DNA of 23,013 nt, taken from NCBI GenBank assembly GCA_002436085.1, contig DIXT01000018.1:47192-70204 (forward strand). Reading direction: 5' to 3'. The translations under genes and the position numbers were made by a program. A model generated the notes under the pieces. That model was not told the origin of the DNA. It worked only from the letters and a program-made list of their open reading frames with translations, and did no database searches. Of this stretch, positions 12,656-20,894 are shown in pieces. Every line of letters starts with the position of its first letter. Within the stretch, counting starts at the first letter, position 1. The DNA is from Anaerolineaceae bacterium UBA6073 (GTDB taxonomy: Bacteria; Chloroflexota; Anaerolineae; Anaerolineales; Anaerolineaceae).

Positions 12656-13840
12656 ATGAATTTTCCAACCAGCCAAACCAGTCCGGACGGATTCAACAGC
12701 CTGCCTCCCAATCAGAAACGCCGCATCCGCCTGATTATCCACAGCGCGAGCGCTGCTGAAATTGACAGCTTTTTACACGACGACCTGCAGCCCAAAACCG
12801 CGCTGAACCCGCTTTATTTTGTTATGCTGGCGCTTAGCGCGCTTCTGTTGGCGGCGGCGCTGCTGGCCGATTCCCCGCTGCTTTTACTGGCAGCCCTGCT
12901 GTGCGCGCCTTTCAACGCCCCGCTGATGGGGTTGACGCTTAGCGCGGTCATCCCCTCCTGGGGGCTCATGCTGCGCTCTTTTGCCGCGCTGCTGTTCACG
13001 GCTGCAGTTTACTTTGGCGCCGGCTGGCTCGCCGCGCTGCTGCCTGCCCGGCTAAGCTCTGGCAAAGGTCTGCCGTTTCTGCATCTGCTCCAGCACGGCT
13101 GGTTGGAATGGGCTGGGCTTGTGGTTGGCAGCGCTCTGCTGGCCGCCATGCTCATTCGCCAGCGGGAGACGCCGCGCCTGGCTTCAGCCTTGGTAACCGC
13201 GCTGATATTTTTCCCGTTGGGCCTGGCGGGTTGGGCGCTGCAGGCGGGTTTTCCATACGCCAGCGCCGGGCTGCTAGCTCTCTGCGCTGCCTACGCGGCT
13301 GCTGCTCTTCTGTGCGCCCTGATTACCTTCTGGGCTGCCGGTCTTCCGCCGCGCCGCGGGGCTGGCTGGGTTCTTTTCGTACTGGCAATTGGATTAACTG
13401 TGCTTGCATTGTTAGGCTTTGTCTCCACCAAGCACCACCTGACCCAAACAATAGCCCTTAATACCACCCCACCGCCGATCGGCACCCCCACTCAGCCGGG
13501 AGTGGTGCTGCAGCCCACCCAAACGCCCTTGCCCCCGACTGCCACGCTGCCTGCGCCCACGACCGCGGTCCAGAATCCGATTGTAACCGCCTTACCCAGC
13601 ATCACCCCGACCCCAACGCTCGTAAGCGCCCTGATCCGCTCCGATACCGGCGTGATTGTGCGCTCTGAACCAGGCAGCACCGCCAGCGTCGTCACTTACC
13701 TGAACGACCTGACGGAGCTGGTGCTGCTGGGGGAACGGCAAGAAAAAGATGGGCTGGTATGGGAAAAAGTGCGCCTGGCTGACGGGAAAATTGGTTGGGT
13801 TTCGGCGCGCTTCCTGATAACAGCCACACCGGCAAAATAG
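12656..13840 (+). CDS. Polytopic membrane protein with C-terminal SH3-like domain
   Basis: This protein has 394 residues. A short charged N-terminus (1-50) is followed by about seven membrane helices (52-255). Within it, LLLLAALLCAPFNAPLMGL resembles the DUF389 family of membrane proteins. Then comes a Thr/Pro-rich linker (269-322) and a bacterial SH3 domain (326-390), seen in GVIVRSEPGSTASVV and the closing DGKIGWVSARFL. The linker and SH3 domain probably lie outside the cell and could bind peptidoglycan or wall polymers. GAGGAG precedes the ATG. It is divergent from the lipoprotein gene and convergent with the six-gene operon, ending two bases from it. The substrate is unknown and DUF389 membership is tentative. 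Confidence 0.7.
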   Translation: MNFPTSQTSPDGFNSLPPNQKRRIRLIIHSASAAEIDSFLHDDLQPKTALNPLYFVMLALSALLLAAALLADSPLLLLAALLCAPFNAPLMGLTLSAVIPSWGLMLRSFAALLFTAAVYFGAGWLAALLPARLSSGKGLPFLHLLQHGWLEWAGLVVGSALLAAMLIRQRETPRLASALVTALIFFPLGLAGWALQAGFPYASAGLLALCAAYAAAALLCALITFWAAGLPPRRGAGWVLFVLAIGLTVLALLGFVSTKHHLTQTIALNTTPPPIGTPTQPGVVLQPTQTPLPPTATLPAPTTAVQNPIVTALPSITPTPTLVSALIRSDTGVIVRSEPGSTASVVTYLNDLTELVLLGERQEKDGLVWEKVRLADGKIGWVSARFLITATPAK

Positions 13841-13842
13841 GC

Positions 13843-14898
13843 TTATTCCAAAATCAATTCAACGTTTTCACGCGGGATGCGCACAATCAGGTCATCCTCG
13901 CGCCGCACAACGACCGTGCGCATGACCAGCCCGCTGGCGAATTTCTCGGGTTCCTCAGGGAGTTCAACAATCTCACCGGTGCTGCCGGTATACGGCTTGC
14001 CCAGCAGCCGCACGCGCCTGCCCACCTCCAAACGCAGCTCCTCGCGGAACAAGCCCGGGGAGACTTGCGCCTTGCCCGGCAAAATCAGGTCAGGCCGGCT
14101 CTGCTCGGAAGCATCCGCTTCATTCGCGTTCAGGTAGACTGTCTGGTCTTCCATCTGCCGCAGCATGGCTTTGCTGAGCGCGTCAATTTCATACTCACCG
14201 TACCCCACCAACACCATCACCGGTAGCGGCGCCTGCTCCAGGTCAGGCAGCAGTTCCGGCATGACCGAGCCCAACACCAAGCCTGCCGGCTCGCGGCTAA
14301 GCAAGGCGGAAAACGCGGCTTTAGTGGCAACATGCGGTACCACCGCGATTTTCCCTTGCAGGTCGGCGGTAGGCTGCTTCTTGCCAGCGGCTGGCTCTGC
14401 GGCGTCCAGGCTTACCAGTTCACCGGAGCTGTTCAGTCCATTGCCCCACACGCCCTGCAGCAGCAAGCCCTGCACAGCCACCACCGCTCCGCGTTCCGGT
14501 ATGATTTCAACCACAGTGCCCGGATAAGTAGCCAACACCTGCAGCTTCTTCTCGCCCAAAGCCAGGGTAATCCTGCCGTCCCGAATAGCCACAACCATGC
14601 CGTCCTGAGGAGCGCGGAAAATGCGCGAAATCAGCCCGGACTTTTGGGCAACCACGTCGCCGGCTTTGACAGGCTCACCCACCAGACGCTCTATGTGGCG
14701 CTCTATGTTGCTCGGATTTATCTTCAGTCCATTAACAACGTCAAAGACCTGGTAGCGCTCAGGCATCTTGATTTCAGCCAAAGGCTCTCCGGCCTCGACT
14801 TCCTGCCCGGTGCGTACCAACACGCTGCCCGCAAAAGGCAGGGTGTAGCTGCGTAGAATCTGTTGATCGCAGGCTATCGCGAGGATTTCAGTGCCCAT
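13843..14898 (-). CDS. Barrel-sandwich (lipoyl-like) protein with C-terminal KOW-like segment
   Basis: This soluble protein of 351 residues has no signal peptide. The N-terminal half has two barrel-sandwich-type turns: GQEVEAGEPLAEIKM (31-45) and VGEPVKAGDVVAQKSG, followed by FRAPQDGMVVAI. The first resembles the biotinyl/lipoyl hairpin, with K44 where the modified lysine would be, though modification is unproven. The C-terminal part (~290-320, VGRRVRLLGKPYTGSTGEIV) looks like a KOW motif. The ATG follows the stop codon of the GlmL-like gene by one base, so the two are surely co-translated. It is the last gene of the operon. The role is unknown. It may be an adaptor or a carrier domain for the ATPase-membrane assembly. 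Confidence 0.6.
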   Translation of the reverse strand: MGTEILAIACDQQILRSYTLPFAGSVLVRTGQEVEAGEPLAEIKMPERYQVFDVVNGLKINPSNIERHIERLVGEPVKAGDVVAQKSGLISRIFRAPQDGMVVAIRDGRITLALGEKKLQVLATYPGTVVEIIPERGAVVAVQGLLLQGVWGNGLNSSGELVSLDAAEPAAGKKQPTADLQGKIAVVPHVATKAAFSALLSREPAGLVLGSVMPELLPDLEQAPLPVMVLVGYGEYEIDALSKAMLRQMEDQTVYLNANEADASEQSRPDLILPGKAQVSPGLFREELRLEVGRRVRLLGKPYTGSTGEIVELPEEPEKFASGLVMRTVVVRREDDLIVRIPRENVELILE

Positions 14899-14899
14899 G

Positions 14900-16597
14900 C
14901 TAACCGCCTAACTCCCACAGCCAGTTGTAGAAAGCTTCACTGCGTTTGTTCATTTCTTCGGGCAGGTCCAGCGGCCGGCCGCGCGCGTCAATCACCGTGC
15001 CCACCTCGGAGAGCGGGACCGTGACCCAGCCGCCCAAACCGGGCAAACCCATGCCCACATCCGTGAGTTCGCCGGGGGAAAGGTAAATCCGCATTGGGCC
15101 GGCCGGTGTGCTTTCCACCCGCTTCACCTCACCTCTGCGCACATCCAACGTCTCGCGCGCGCTTTCGCCGCGGTCAATTTCCAGGGTTAAAACCCGTCTG
15201 GCAGGGCGTTCCGGGGCATCGGCGCAGATGACCGTACCAAGGTTGGAAAAAACGCCCGAATCAATGAGCTGCACAGGCAGCAGAGGTTCTTTCTCCGCCA
15301 GGCTGCCCAGACCCGCCAAAAGCTGGTCGCTATCCAGCGCGAAAGTCGTAATCCCGTGCGGCTGCAAGCCATCCAGCGCCATCAACAGCGTCTGCTGAGG
15401 CGCGGGCACGCGCACCAGGCTCTCGCCCGAAAGCAGGACCGGCTCATAGGGGTCCAGCAAGCCCAGCTCAGGGTCGTACCCAAACCAGGGGAACGACTCC
15501 CGCGTGCGGCGCAGCGCGTAATGCAAGCGCACGCGCGTCCAGGCTTGCTCAATCGCCAGGTCTTCCAGCGTAGCAGGTAAGAAAGCCTGGTGCAGCTTTT
15601 TGTTGAGCATGTAAACTGCGGCGCTTTGTACGTCAATTGGCAGCGTGGAATAGCGGCTGGTATCTTTGCCGACCTGTTCGGAAATCGGCGGGTGGCTGAT
15701 TGTGCCGATAAACTCTTCGCCGCGCGCCGCGATGACGATGGTGGAGCTGCAGCCAACGTCCAACGCCATGGCGCCCTTGCCTTCGGGGTTCATGCGGTCT
15801 ATCAGGCGCACGACGCGGCTGGCGGCAAAAGCGCTGGGCAGGGCTTCACATTCCCAGTCCTGTTCCAACTCAGCCAGCCCGGTCAACTGCTGCCGGCGCA
15901 GGCGGCGGAACGCGCCCAGCATAGCCGGCCAGCCCGCCGCGAGCGATTCGGCATTGGTGCGCGCTTGGATGTTCAGGGCGCGGTGGAAATCCTCGCCCGC
16001 CTCAAGTTCCTCACGCGCGTAATCCGCCAGGGCTTCGTTGCCAGCATAGACAAGCTGCGGTCGGACGAGCCGGGGCAGGCTTTGGTAGACAATGCGCAGG
16101 TTATCCAGCGCCGCCCTTACCGGCTTGAAAGCGCCCTGATTAGTGCCTCCGGCGCACACAAACAGGTCGGCATTCGCGGCAATGAGCTTTTCAAGCTGCG
16201 CGGTGGCATTCAAGTCGTCCTGCAGGTCAATTTCCAGCACAACATCGGTGTAAAACAGGCTGACGAGCCTGCGCAGAGCAGCCAGGGAATAAGTATCCGA
16301 AACGCCGACCAGAACAGTTCGAATAGGCTTTCCTGCGGATACACTGAGCCCGCAGGCACTTATGCCTTCCTCAGCGCGGATTAGATTCTGCTGCAAGTCC
16401 AGCAAGCGTACTCCGGACTTTTCCTGCAGCCCCTCAAGCGCGCGCGCAACGCCCGCGCGCAGGTCCTGACCGGAAGCGGCGGTCGTTTCAGCGACCGCGC
16501 TGCAAGCCAGCGCGAAACCGTCCTCGCGCTGCTCAAAGAGCCAGGCGCGCGTGTTCTGCGAGCCAATATCCACACTCAGGGTCCTGCGGTTTTCCAT
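14900..16597 (-). CDS. GlmL/MutL-like ASKHA-fold ATPase
   Basis: This 565-residue protein resembles the glutamate mutase-associated GlmL (MutL) family, ATPases with the actin/Hsp70 fold. Phosphate-1 motif: LSVDIGSQNTRAWL, with D10. Phosphate-2 motif: MALDVGCSSTIVIA, with D280. A family-like FVCAGGTNQG (residues 147-154) and YAGNEAL (184-190) lie between them. The start is set at ATG 16595-16597 (MENRRTLS) because GAGGG lies nine bases upstream; an ATG three codons earlier directly abuts that site. No glutamate mutase S or E subunit gene is here, so the usual role with a B12 mutase is unlikely. The neighbours are membrane proteins, which suggests an energising or assembly ATPase for a membrane complex. 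This is inference. Confidence 0.8.
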   Translation of the reverse strand: MENRRTLSVDIGSQNTRAWLFEQREDGFALACSAVAETTAASGQDLRAGVARALEGLQEKSGVRLLDLQQNLIRAEEGISACGLSVSAGKPIRTVLVGVSDTYSLAALRRLVSLFYTDVVLEIDLQDDLNATAQLEKLIAANADLFVCAGGTNQGAFKPVRAALDNLRIVYQSLPRLVRPQLVYAGNEALADYAREELEAGEDFHRALNIQARTNAESLAAGWPAMLGAFRRLRRQQLTGLAELEQDWECEALPSAFAASRVVRLIDRMNPEGKGAMALDVGCSSTIVIAARGEEFIGTISHPPISEQVGKDTSRYSTLPIDVQSAAVYMLNKKLHQAFLPATLEDLAIEQAWTRVRLHYALRRTRESFPWFGYDPELGLLDPYEPVLLSGESLVRVPAPQQTLLMALDGLQPHGITTFALDSDQLLAGLGSLAEKEPLLPVQLIDSGVFSNLGTVICADAPERPARRVLTLEIDRGESARETLDVRRGEVKRVESTPAGPMRIYLSPGELTDVGMGLPGLGGWVTVPLSEVGTVIDARGRPLDLPEEMNKRSEAFYNWLWELGG

Positions 16598-16610
16598 CGC
16601 CAGCATCCCT

Positions 16611-17294
16611 CTACCCTGCCAAAAGCGCGAGGATGAACTCTTTCAACCAGAGCATCCGCGCGATTAACGCGGTCAGCGCCGCGCTGAAAAAGCCCACAAA
16701 AAGCATTCCCAGGCTAATCCCCAGGAAAATTTGCCCCACGCTGGAGATGCCTTCCACCAGCAGCGGCCTTTGGGTGCCAGCGCTCTTGCGGCTGAGGCGG
16801 TGGTGGAAATAGAACAAGACGGAAATGACTCCCAGCAGAATAAACAAGGCTTCCACAATTCCGCCCCAATTCACGCCGGCATTAGCGCGCAGCAATTCAG
16901 GGCTGAAACGGTTCACAACAGAGAGCAGTTGGGGCGCCAACGTGCCCCGGGAAATGCCCGCGATAGCAACGGCAGCGCCTGTGCCAGCCAGGAATGCCAG
17001 AGGGAGCGTGCCGGCTTTTACCGTACGCGGCACAAGCATCAACACCAGCAGCACACATAAGGCAAGCGGCACCAGCCCCAGCCAGAACGCGTCTGTGCCG
17101 TTCCGGCTCAGGGGTTCTACTAAGCGCGGGAGGATGACTTTCGTCACCAGCACGGCAGCCGCGAAACCGGAGGAAACCCCGACCAGAATATACAGCGCGG
17201 CGCGGAAGAAGAAGTTGTCGCCCAGCAGGTAGCTGAAAATCATCACAGAAAGCGCGATGCCAATGACGCCCAGCACGATATCCATCGGGTTCAT
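16611..17294 (-). CDS. Polytopic membrane protein of the GlmL operon (second)
   Basis: This 227-residue, mostly hydrophobic protein has about six membrane helices. It starts MNPMDIVLGVIGIALSVMIF and has a charged cytoplasmic-type loop (YFHHRLSRKSAGTQR) before the last helices. Its ATG overlaps the stop codon of the upstream zinc-ribbon gene (ATGA) and its own stop is 13 bases before the GlmL-like start, so it is co-translated with both. No known transporter signature is visible. It is probably an integral part of the same complex. Confidence 0.7.
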   Translation of the reverse strand: MNPMDIVLGVIGIALSVMIFSYLLGDNFFFRAALYILVGVSSGFAAAVLVTKVILPRLVEPLSRNGTDAFWLGLVPLALCVLLVLMLVPRTVKAGTLPLAFLAGTGAAVAIAGISRGTLAPQLLSVVNRFSPELLRANAGVNWGGIVEALFILLGVISVLFYFHHRLSRKSAGTQRPLLVEGISSVGQIFLGISLGMLFVGFFSAALTALIARMLWLKEFILALLAG

Positions 17295-19141
17295 GCTTCC
17301 GGCTCCTTCGCGTGCCGCGCGCTCGAGTCTGCTTCCGCCTTGGAGAGGATGCCCAATAAAATTACGGCAATCATCACCAGCAAGCCCGCCTGGAAAGCCC
17401 GCGACGGCGCGCTCGTCAGAGGAGCCTGGTCCAGCGCCTGTGCCAGAACGCGGCCTTGCAGCGTGCCCGCCGCGAAACCAGCCAGTTGACCGGCGTCATA
17501 ATAAGGAAGCAGTAAAGCTTCGTTCTGGCTGCTGGCCAATACGCCCAGTTTGCTCGCGCTCAGCCACGGCCCGGCCTGCTCGATCCAGTTCTGGATGTCT
17601 GTCTGAGAATCCTCCAGGAGCAGGATGAGCTCATATTTCTGCAGCTCCTCAATACCCGCGGGGATCACGGCGCTGTTCCCTTCCGAATTCAAAGCGGCTG
17701 CCAGCACGCCCAACCTTCCGCCAGCCAAAAACGCCGTCTCACGCGTTGGGATTTCGGCCGCGCGCATCAGCGCGTCCGCCAGCCACAGCCCGTTGGGGTG
17801 CGTGGTCAGGAATTGCAGCTCAGCCCCGCGCGTTTCCAGCTCTCGCAGCACCGGCGCGGCAATCTGTTCCAATTCAGGGCTAGTCGCGGCTTGATATTCC
17901 AGCACCACGAGCACTTTATCCCCACTTGCCAGCCTGTCCAGCACATCTTTCAGGGCGACGGCTGGCGCAGGATTTTCGATTTGTTTGGGTTTTGCTTCTG
18001 GCACAAATACCAGCACAGCCGCCAGCACCAGCAACAAAAACGCGCCCAATATCAAGCGGTACAAACCCCTGCCGCTTACCCGCTGCGTTTTGGCAGGCGG
18101 GAGCCCCCGACCCTCTTCACCAATCAAGTTCATCAGAATTTGCGCGTTTTCTTTTTGCCGGCGCAGCAGCAGCAAATCCGCGGAAAGTTCTTCGCTTGAA
18201 GCGGGCTTTTCATCCAGCTCCAGGGCGGCGCCGTCGGCAGCCAATCCTAATTCTTCCAGGACCGGTGCAAACTGTGGAGCCGCGGCACTTTCCGGAAGTT
18301 CTTCCGCGTCTCCGCTGTCGGAATCTTCCTCATCCGCAGGTTGGGCTTTCTCGCCTGCGCTTTCCGCTTCGGGTTCAGGCTCAAGCTCAGAAACTGCCTC
18401 AGCCGCGGGTTCAGTTTCCCCAAGGATCTCCTCCGGGCTGGTTTGCTCGACAACGCTTTCGGTTTCTTGAGCTTGGTCCTGTGCCGCCGCTTCGCCTTGT
18501 TCCTCTTCCGGCTCAACTTCTTCTACTGCAGGTTCTTCAGCGGGTTCTTCCGCAAACTGCTCCCCATCTTCCGCTTCAGGCTGGAGTTCGCGCACTTTGC
18601 GCAGCCATTCCGGCACGCCTTCATCGCTATCAGCGCTGTTTATCGCAGGCTTGGGCATCAGCAGATTTTCGCGGCGGGCGTTTTCGCGGATGCGCCCGAT
18701 CCAGTTGGCGAATTCCTCATCCACGCGCCCTCGATGGTCCTCACTGCGGGCAGCGTCCAGCGAGTTGCCTTTACGTGTCAGCTCCCCGGCAGCGTCTTCC
18801 TCCTGTTGGGCGCGTTTGCGGATGCGCGCCAGCCATTCAGGCGCTTGTTCTTCCTCTTCAGCAGGCATTTCCGCGTTAGATTCAGCGCCGCTGTCAGAAA
18901 CATAAGCCTGTCCGGTGGAATCCGCCGATCCTGTTTCTTCGTCTTTTGGGATACTGTCGTTCCTGAAGCTTTCCAGCAAGTCGGCAACGCTAATGTCCGG
19001 CTCTTCCTGCAGCGCGGAATTATCTTCCATGCCCTCAATTCTGAACAGCTCCTCCAGGTCTTCACCGCAGTGCACGCAGCGCGTAGCCTGGGGCAGGTTT
19101 TCCTTCCCGCAGTGCGGACAGAGGATCATTTCCGCGCTCAT
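17291..19141 (-). CDS. Zinc-ribbon, acidic-linker, two-TM membrane protein
   Basis: This 616-residue protein begins with a zinc ribbon (C8-PH-C11 and C22-VH-C25), so its N-terminus is cytoplasmic. A long acidic, Glu/Ala/Pro-rich disordered region (38-345) contains three copies of a short Trp motif: PEWLARIRKR near 101, FANWIGRIREN near 144 and PEWLRKVREL near 177. A membrane helix (361-380) precedes an extracytoplasmic domain (~395-580) with a fold I do not recognise, and a second helix (about 583-600) returns the short charged tail to the cytoplasm. It starts directly after the stop of the preceding gene (TAAATG) and overlaps the next. The tethered Trp motifs look like docking sites for a partner, possibly the GlmL-like ATPase. 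Function is unknown. Confidence 0.7.
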   Translation of the reverse strand: MSAEMILCPHCGKENLPQATRCVHCGEDLEELFRIEGMEDNSALQEEPDISVADLLESFRNDSIPKDEETGSADSTGQAYVSDSGAESNAEMPAEEEEQAPEWLARIRKRAQQEEDAAGELTRKGNSLDAARSEDHRGRVDEEFANWIGRIRENARRENLLMPKPAINSADSDEGVPEWLRKVRELQPEAEDGEQFAEEPAEEPAVEEVEPEEEQGEAAAQDQAQETESVVEQTSPEEILGETEPAAEAVSELEPEPEAESAGEKAQPADEEDSDSGDAEELPESAAAPQFAPVLEELGLAADGAALELDEKPASSEELSADLLLLRRQKENAQILMNLIGEEGRGLPPAKTQRVSGRGLYRLILGAFLLLVLAAVLVFVPEAKPKQIENPAPAVALKDVLDRLASGDKVLVVLEYQAATSPELEQIAAPVLRELETRGAELQFLTTHPNGLWLADALMRAAEIPTRETAFLAGGRLGVLAAALNSEGNSAVIPAGIEELQKYELILLLEDSQTDIQNWIEQAGPWLSASKLGVLASSQNEALLLPYYDAGQLAGFAAGTLQGRVLAQALDQAPLTSAPSRAFQAGLLVMIAVILLGILSKAEADSSARHAKEPEA

Positions 19142-19756
19142 TTATTCACCCCAGGGTCTTTCCAGCCCAAGCACCACCCGCAAGCCCATCAGCAGCGCGC
19201 CAATGCCGATTCCAATCAGCAGGCCGCGCGCGCCAATCATGGGCAATCGCTGCAAAAAGTTAATGAACGTGGTCAATACAGGGATATTCAGCGCCTGCAG
19301 CAGCCCGAGCGAAATTACCAGGAATACCAGCGCGCTGATGCCAAAGGTAAGCGTCAACAGGGACCAGCCGCGGCTGCGGAAAATTTGCAGCGCGGCTGCG
19401 GTCATCACCAGAGCTGACAGGCCAAGCAGGCTTGTCTCCAAGGGAAGCTGGATGGCTGCCACCCAGCGCAGGTAGGCGCTGTTATCCATGCCAAGCACCA
19501 GCGCGCCGATAAAGCTGACCAGGAAGGTACTGATGAGGATAATGCTGAAGATGAAGCCGCGTTTACCGCGGACAATGTTGCGTAAATGCGTCAGGATAAG
19601 GGTTGCGATGGCGACCAGCAGAGCGGCGGAGGCAACAATAACTGCCCAATTCAGGACAATCTCCAGCCAACCAGCCAAGGGCTCGCCCAGGATGAGCGCC
19701 GCGAGGATGAAAAGCGCGGCAGCCGCGGCTACAAGGATTGGGATTGTCTTTTTCAC
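19142..19756 (-). CDS. Polytopic membrane protein of the GlmL operon (first)
   Basis: This 204-residue protein has about six membrane helices. The start is GTG at 19754-19756 (MKKTIPILVAAAAAL), overlapping the TGA of the upstream gene and preceded by GGGGGTG. A longer frame back to 19906 would encode a Gly/Arg-rich tail that is the shadow of the upstream gene and is rejected. Its stop directly precedes the zinc-ribbon gene's ATG. Together with the 16611-17294 protein it gives the operon two different polytopic partners. No transporter signature is evident. Confidence 0.7.
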   Translation of the reverse strand: MKKTIPILVAAAAALFILAALILGEPLAGWLEIVLNWAVIVASAALLVAIATLILTHLRNIVRGKRGFIFSIILISTFLVSFIGALVLGMDNSAYLRWVAAIQLPLETSLLGLSALVMTAAALQIFRSRGWSLLTLTFGISALVFLVISLGLLQALNIPVLTTFINFLQRLPMIGARGLLIGIGIGALLMGLRVVLGLERPWGE

Positions 19757-20514
19757 TGCCACACCCCCAGCAGCTTTAGAACAGCGCCCGCCAGCAAGCC
19801 GAGCACAGCCAGCACCCGCAGCCAATCCTGCGCGCGAACTGAGGCAGCCGCGCCCGGGTCGCTTTCCAGCGCTGCCCCCGCGTTCAGAGCGTCCTCGCCC
19901 AGGCATAGGCGCGCGTTGGTGGCCAGCAACACCGCCTGCGCGCTGAGGTCGTCCGTGCCGGCTACCAGCGGCAGGTCTTTTTGCTCCGCCAGACTGGCCG
20001 CCAGGATGGTTTCGGGACGCTGGCTCCCGATCAGGAAGACACCCGCATTGGCGCGGTAATTGACCTCAGGCAGCAGACCAGCCAGGTAGGCATATGGAGT
20101 CGCGCCTGCCAGCAAACCGAAGTCGGGTTTGAACAATTCAGTCGCCAGAGCGTTCTGGTATTTCCCGCGCACGATAAGCTGACCTAAGGCAGCCAACGCG
20201 CCGTCACCAGCCAGCGCTTGGGCTGGTTGGTCATTAAAGACCGAACGCCTGGACATCAGGCGCAGTACCGGCAGCCCAGCCAGATTGGCAGGCGCAGGCG
20301 CCGAGGAAACCTGGTTGACGCCCAAACCGATCGTGAGCCGCAGGCCTTTCTCAGCGGCTTCGTGCATCAGTTTTTCGGCGTCCAGCAGGGCTTCGTTTTT
20401 GCGTAAATTGCGGTAGGGATGTTTGCGGGAGGTCAGCAGGGCAATGGCGAGGCTGAGCAGCGCGAGGCTAACGATCGCGAGCGCAAGCAAATCAAGCGTG
20501 ATCATTTCGTTCAT
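19753..20514 (-). CDS. Two-anchor membrane protein, first gene of the GlmL operon
   Basis: This 253-residue protein has one N-terminal membrane helix (about 5-27), a central soluble domain (~35-225) and one C-terminal helix (about 231-250). The central domain has stretches such as EKGLRLTIGLGVNQ and LPLVAGTDDLSAQAVLLATNARLCLGEDAL. It may belong to a DUF6754-like family, an identification I hold only loosely. AAGGG lies nine bases before the first ATG. A probable extended -10 promoter is upstream at 20669-20677. Its stop overlaps the start of the next gene, so it leads a tightly coupled six-gene transcript. Confidence 0.65.
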   Translation of the reverse strand: MNEMITLDLLALAIVSLALLSLAIALLTSRKHPYRNLRKNEALLDAEKLMHEAAEKGLRLTIGLGVNQVSSAPAPANLAGLPVLRLMSRRSVFNDQPAQALAGDGALAALGQLIVRGKYQNALATELFKPDFGLLAGATPYAYLAGLLPEVNYRANAGVFLIGSQRPETILAASLAEQKDLPLVAGTDDLSAQAVLLATNARLCLGEDALNAGAALESDPGAAASVRAQDWLRVLAVLGLLAGAVLKLLGVWQ

Positions 20515-20668
20515 GCTGTCAGGCCCTTGTACATTAATAACCCCTTGGGAGAGGGACTCCCACGGTTTCGCGTTGGGCTGGCGCAGGTGAAGAGCAAGCC
20601 AATAAAGACCGCGTTTCCGGTTGTTGAACTTTCAGGTGTGCGTCAAACAGCCCAACTCCCATAGATAA

Positions 20669-20677
20669 AGTATAGCA
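20669..20677 (-). promoter_or_regulatory. Extended -10 promoter of the GlmL operon
   Basis: On the minus strand TGCTATACT has both the TATACT hexamer and the TG extension, about 150 bases before the first gene. The -35 is poor, as is common with extended -10 promoters. No better promoter lies closer to the gene. Confidence 0.5.
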
Positions 20678-20826
20678 TATTCACCTTGAACAAAGGATAT
20701 ATTTTTAACGAAAGGTCGGGTTTGCAGATAATGAAAAACGCAGTTGCGAGGGTGCTTTGTCGGGCGGGAGGATGCGCCTAATTGTTGGGCGGCTTGCGTT
20801 TTTCAAACCACCGTCTACGATGATTT

Positions 20827-20850
20827 GTCGGGTTGAAAGCGCAACCGGAC
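20827..20850. repeat. GTCGGGTTG...CAACCGGAC inverted repeat
   Basis: Arms at 20827-20835 and 20842-20850 flank a six-base loop. The right arm has an extra G. It is a relative of the 3406-3450 element and is also followed by CCTA, as that element is. Confidence 0.55.
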
Positions 20851-20894
20851 CTACAAACAACCAAGCGGACGCTGTGCCGTTCAGGCGTAGGGGA

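Noticed and set aside
11671..12759. Plus-strand frame opposite the BMP lipoprotein
   Set aside because: Shadow of a well-supported lipoprotein; Arg/Gln-rich without domains and crosses the intergenic promoter region.
18341..19417. Long plus-strand frame opposite the zinc-ribbon gene
   Set aside because: Produced by the codon bias of the Glu/Ala-rich gene on the other strand; composition (Phe/Leu/Arg/Gln-rich) is not protein-like.
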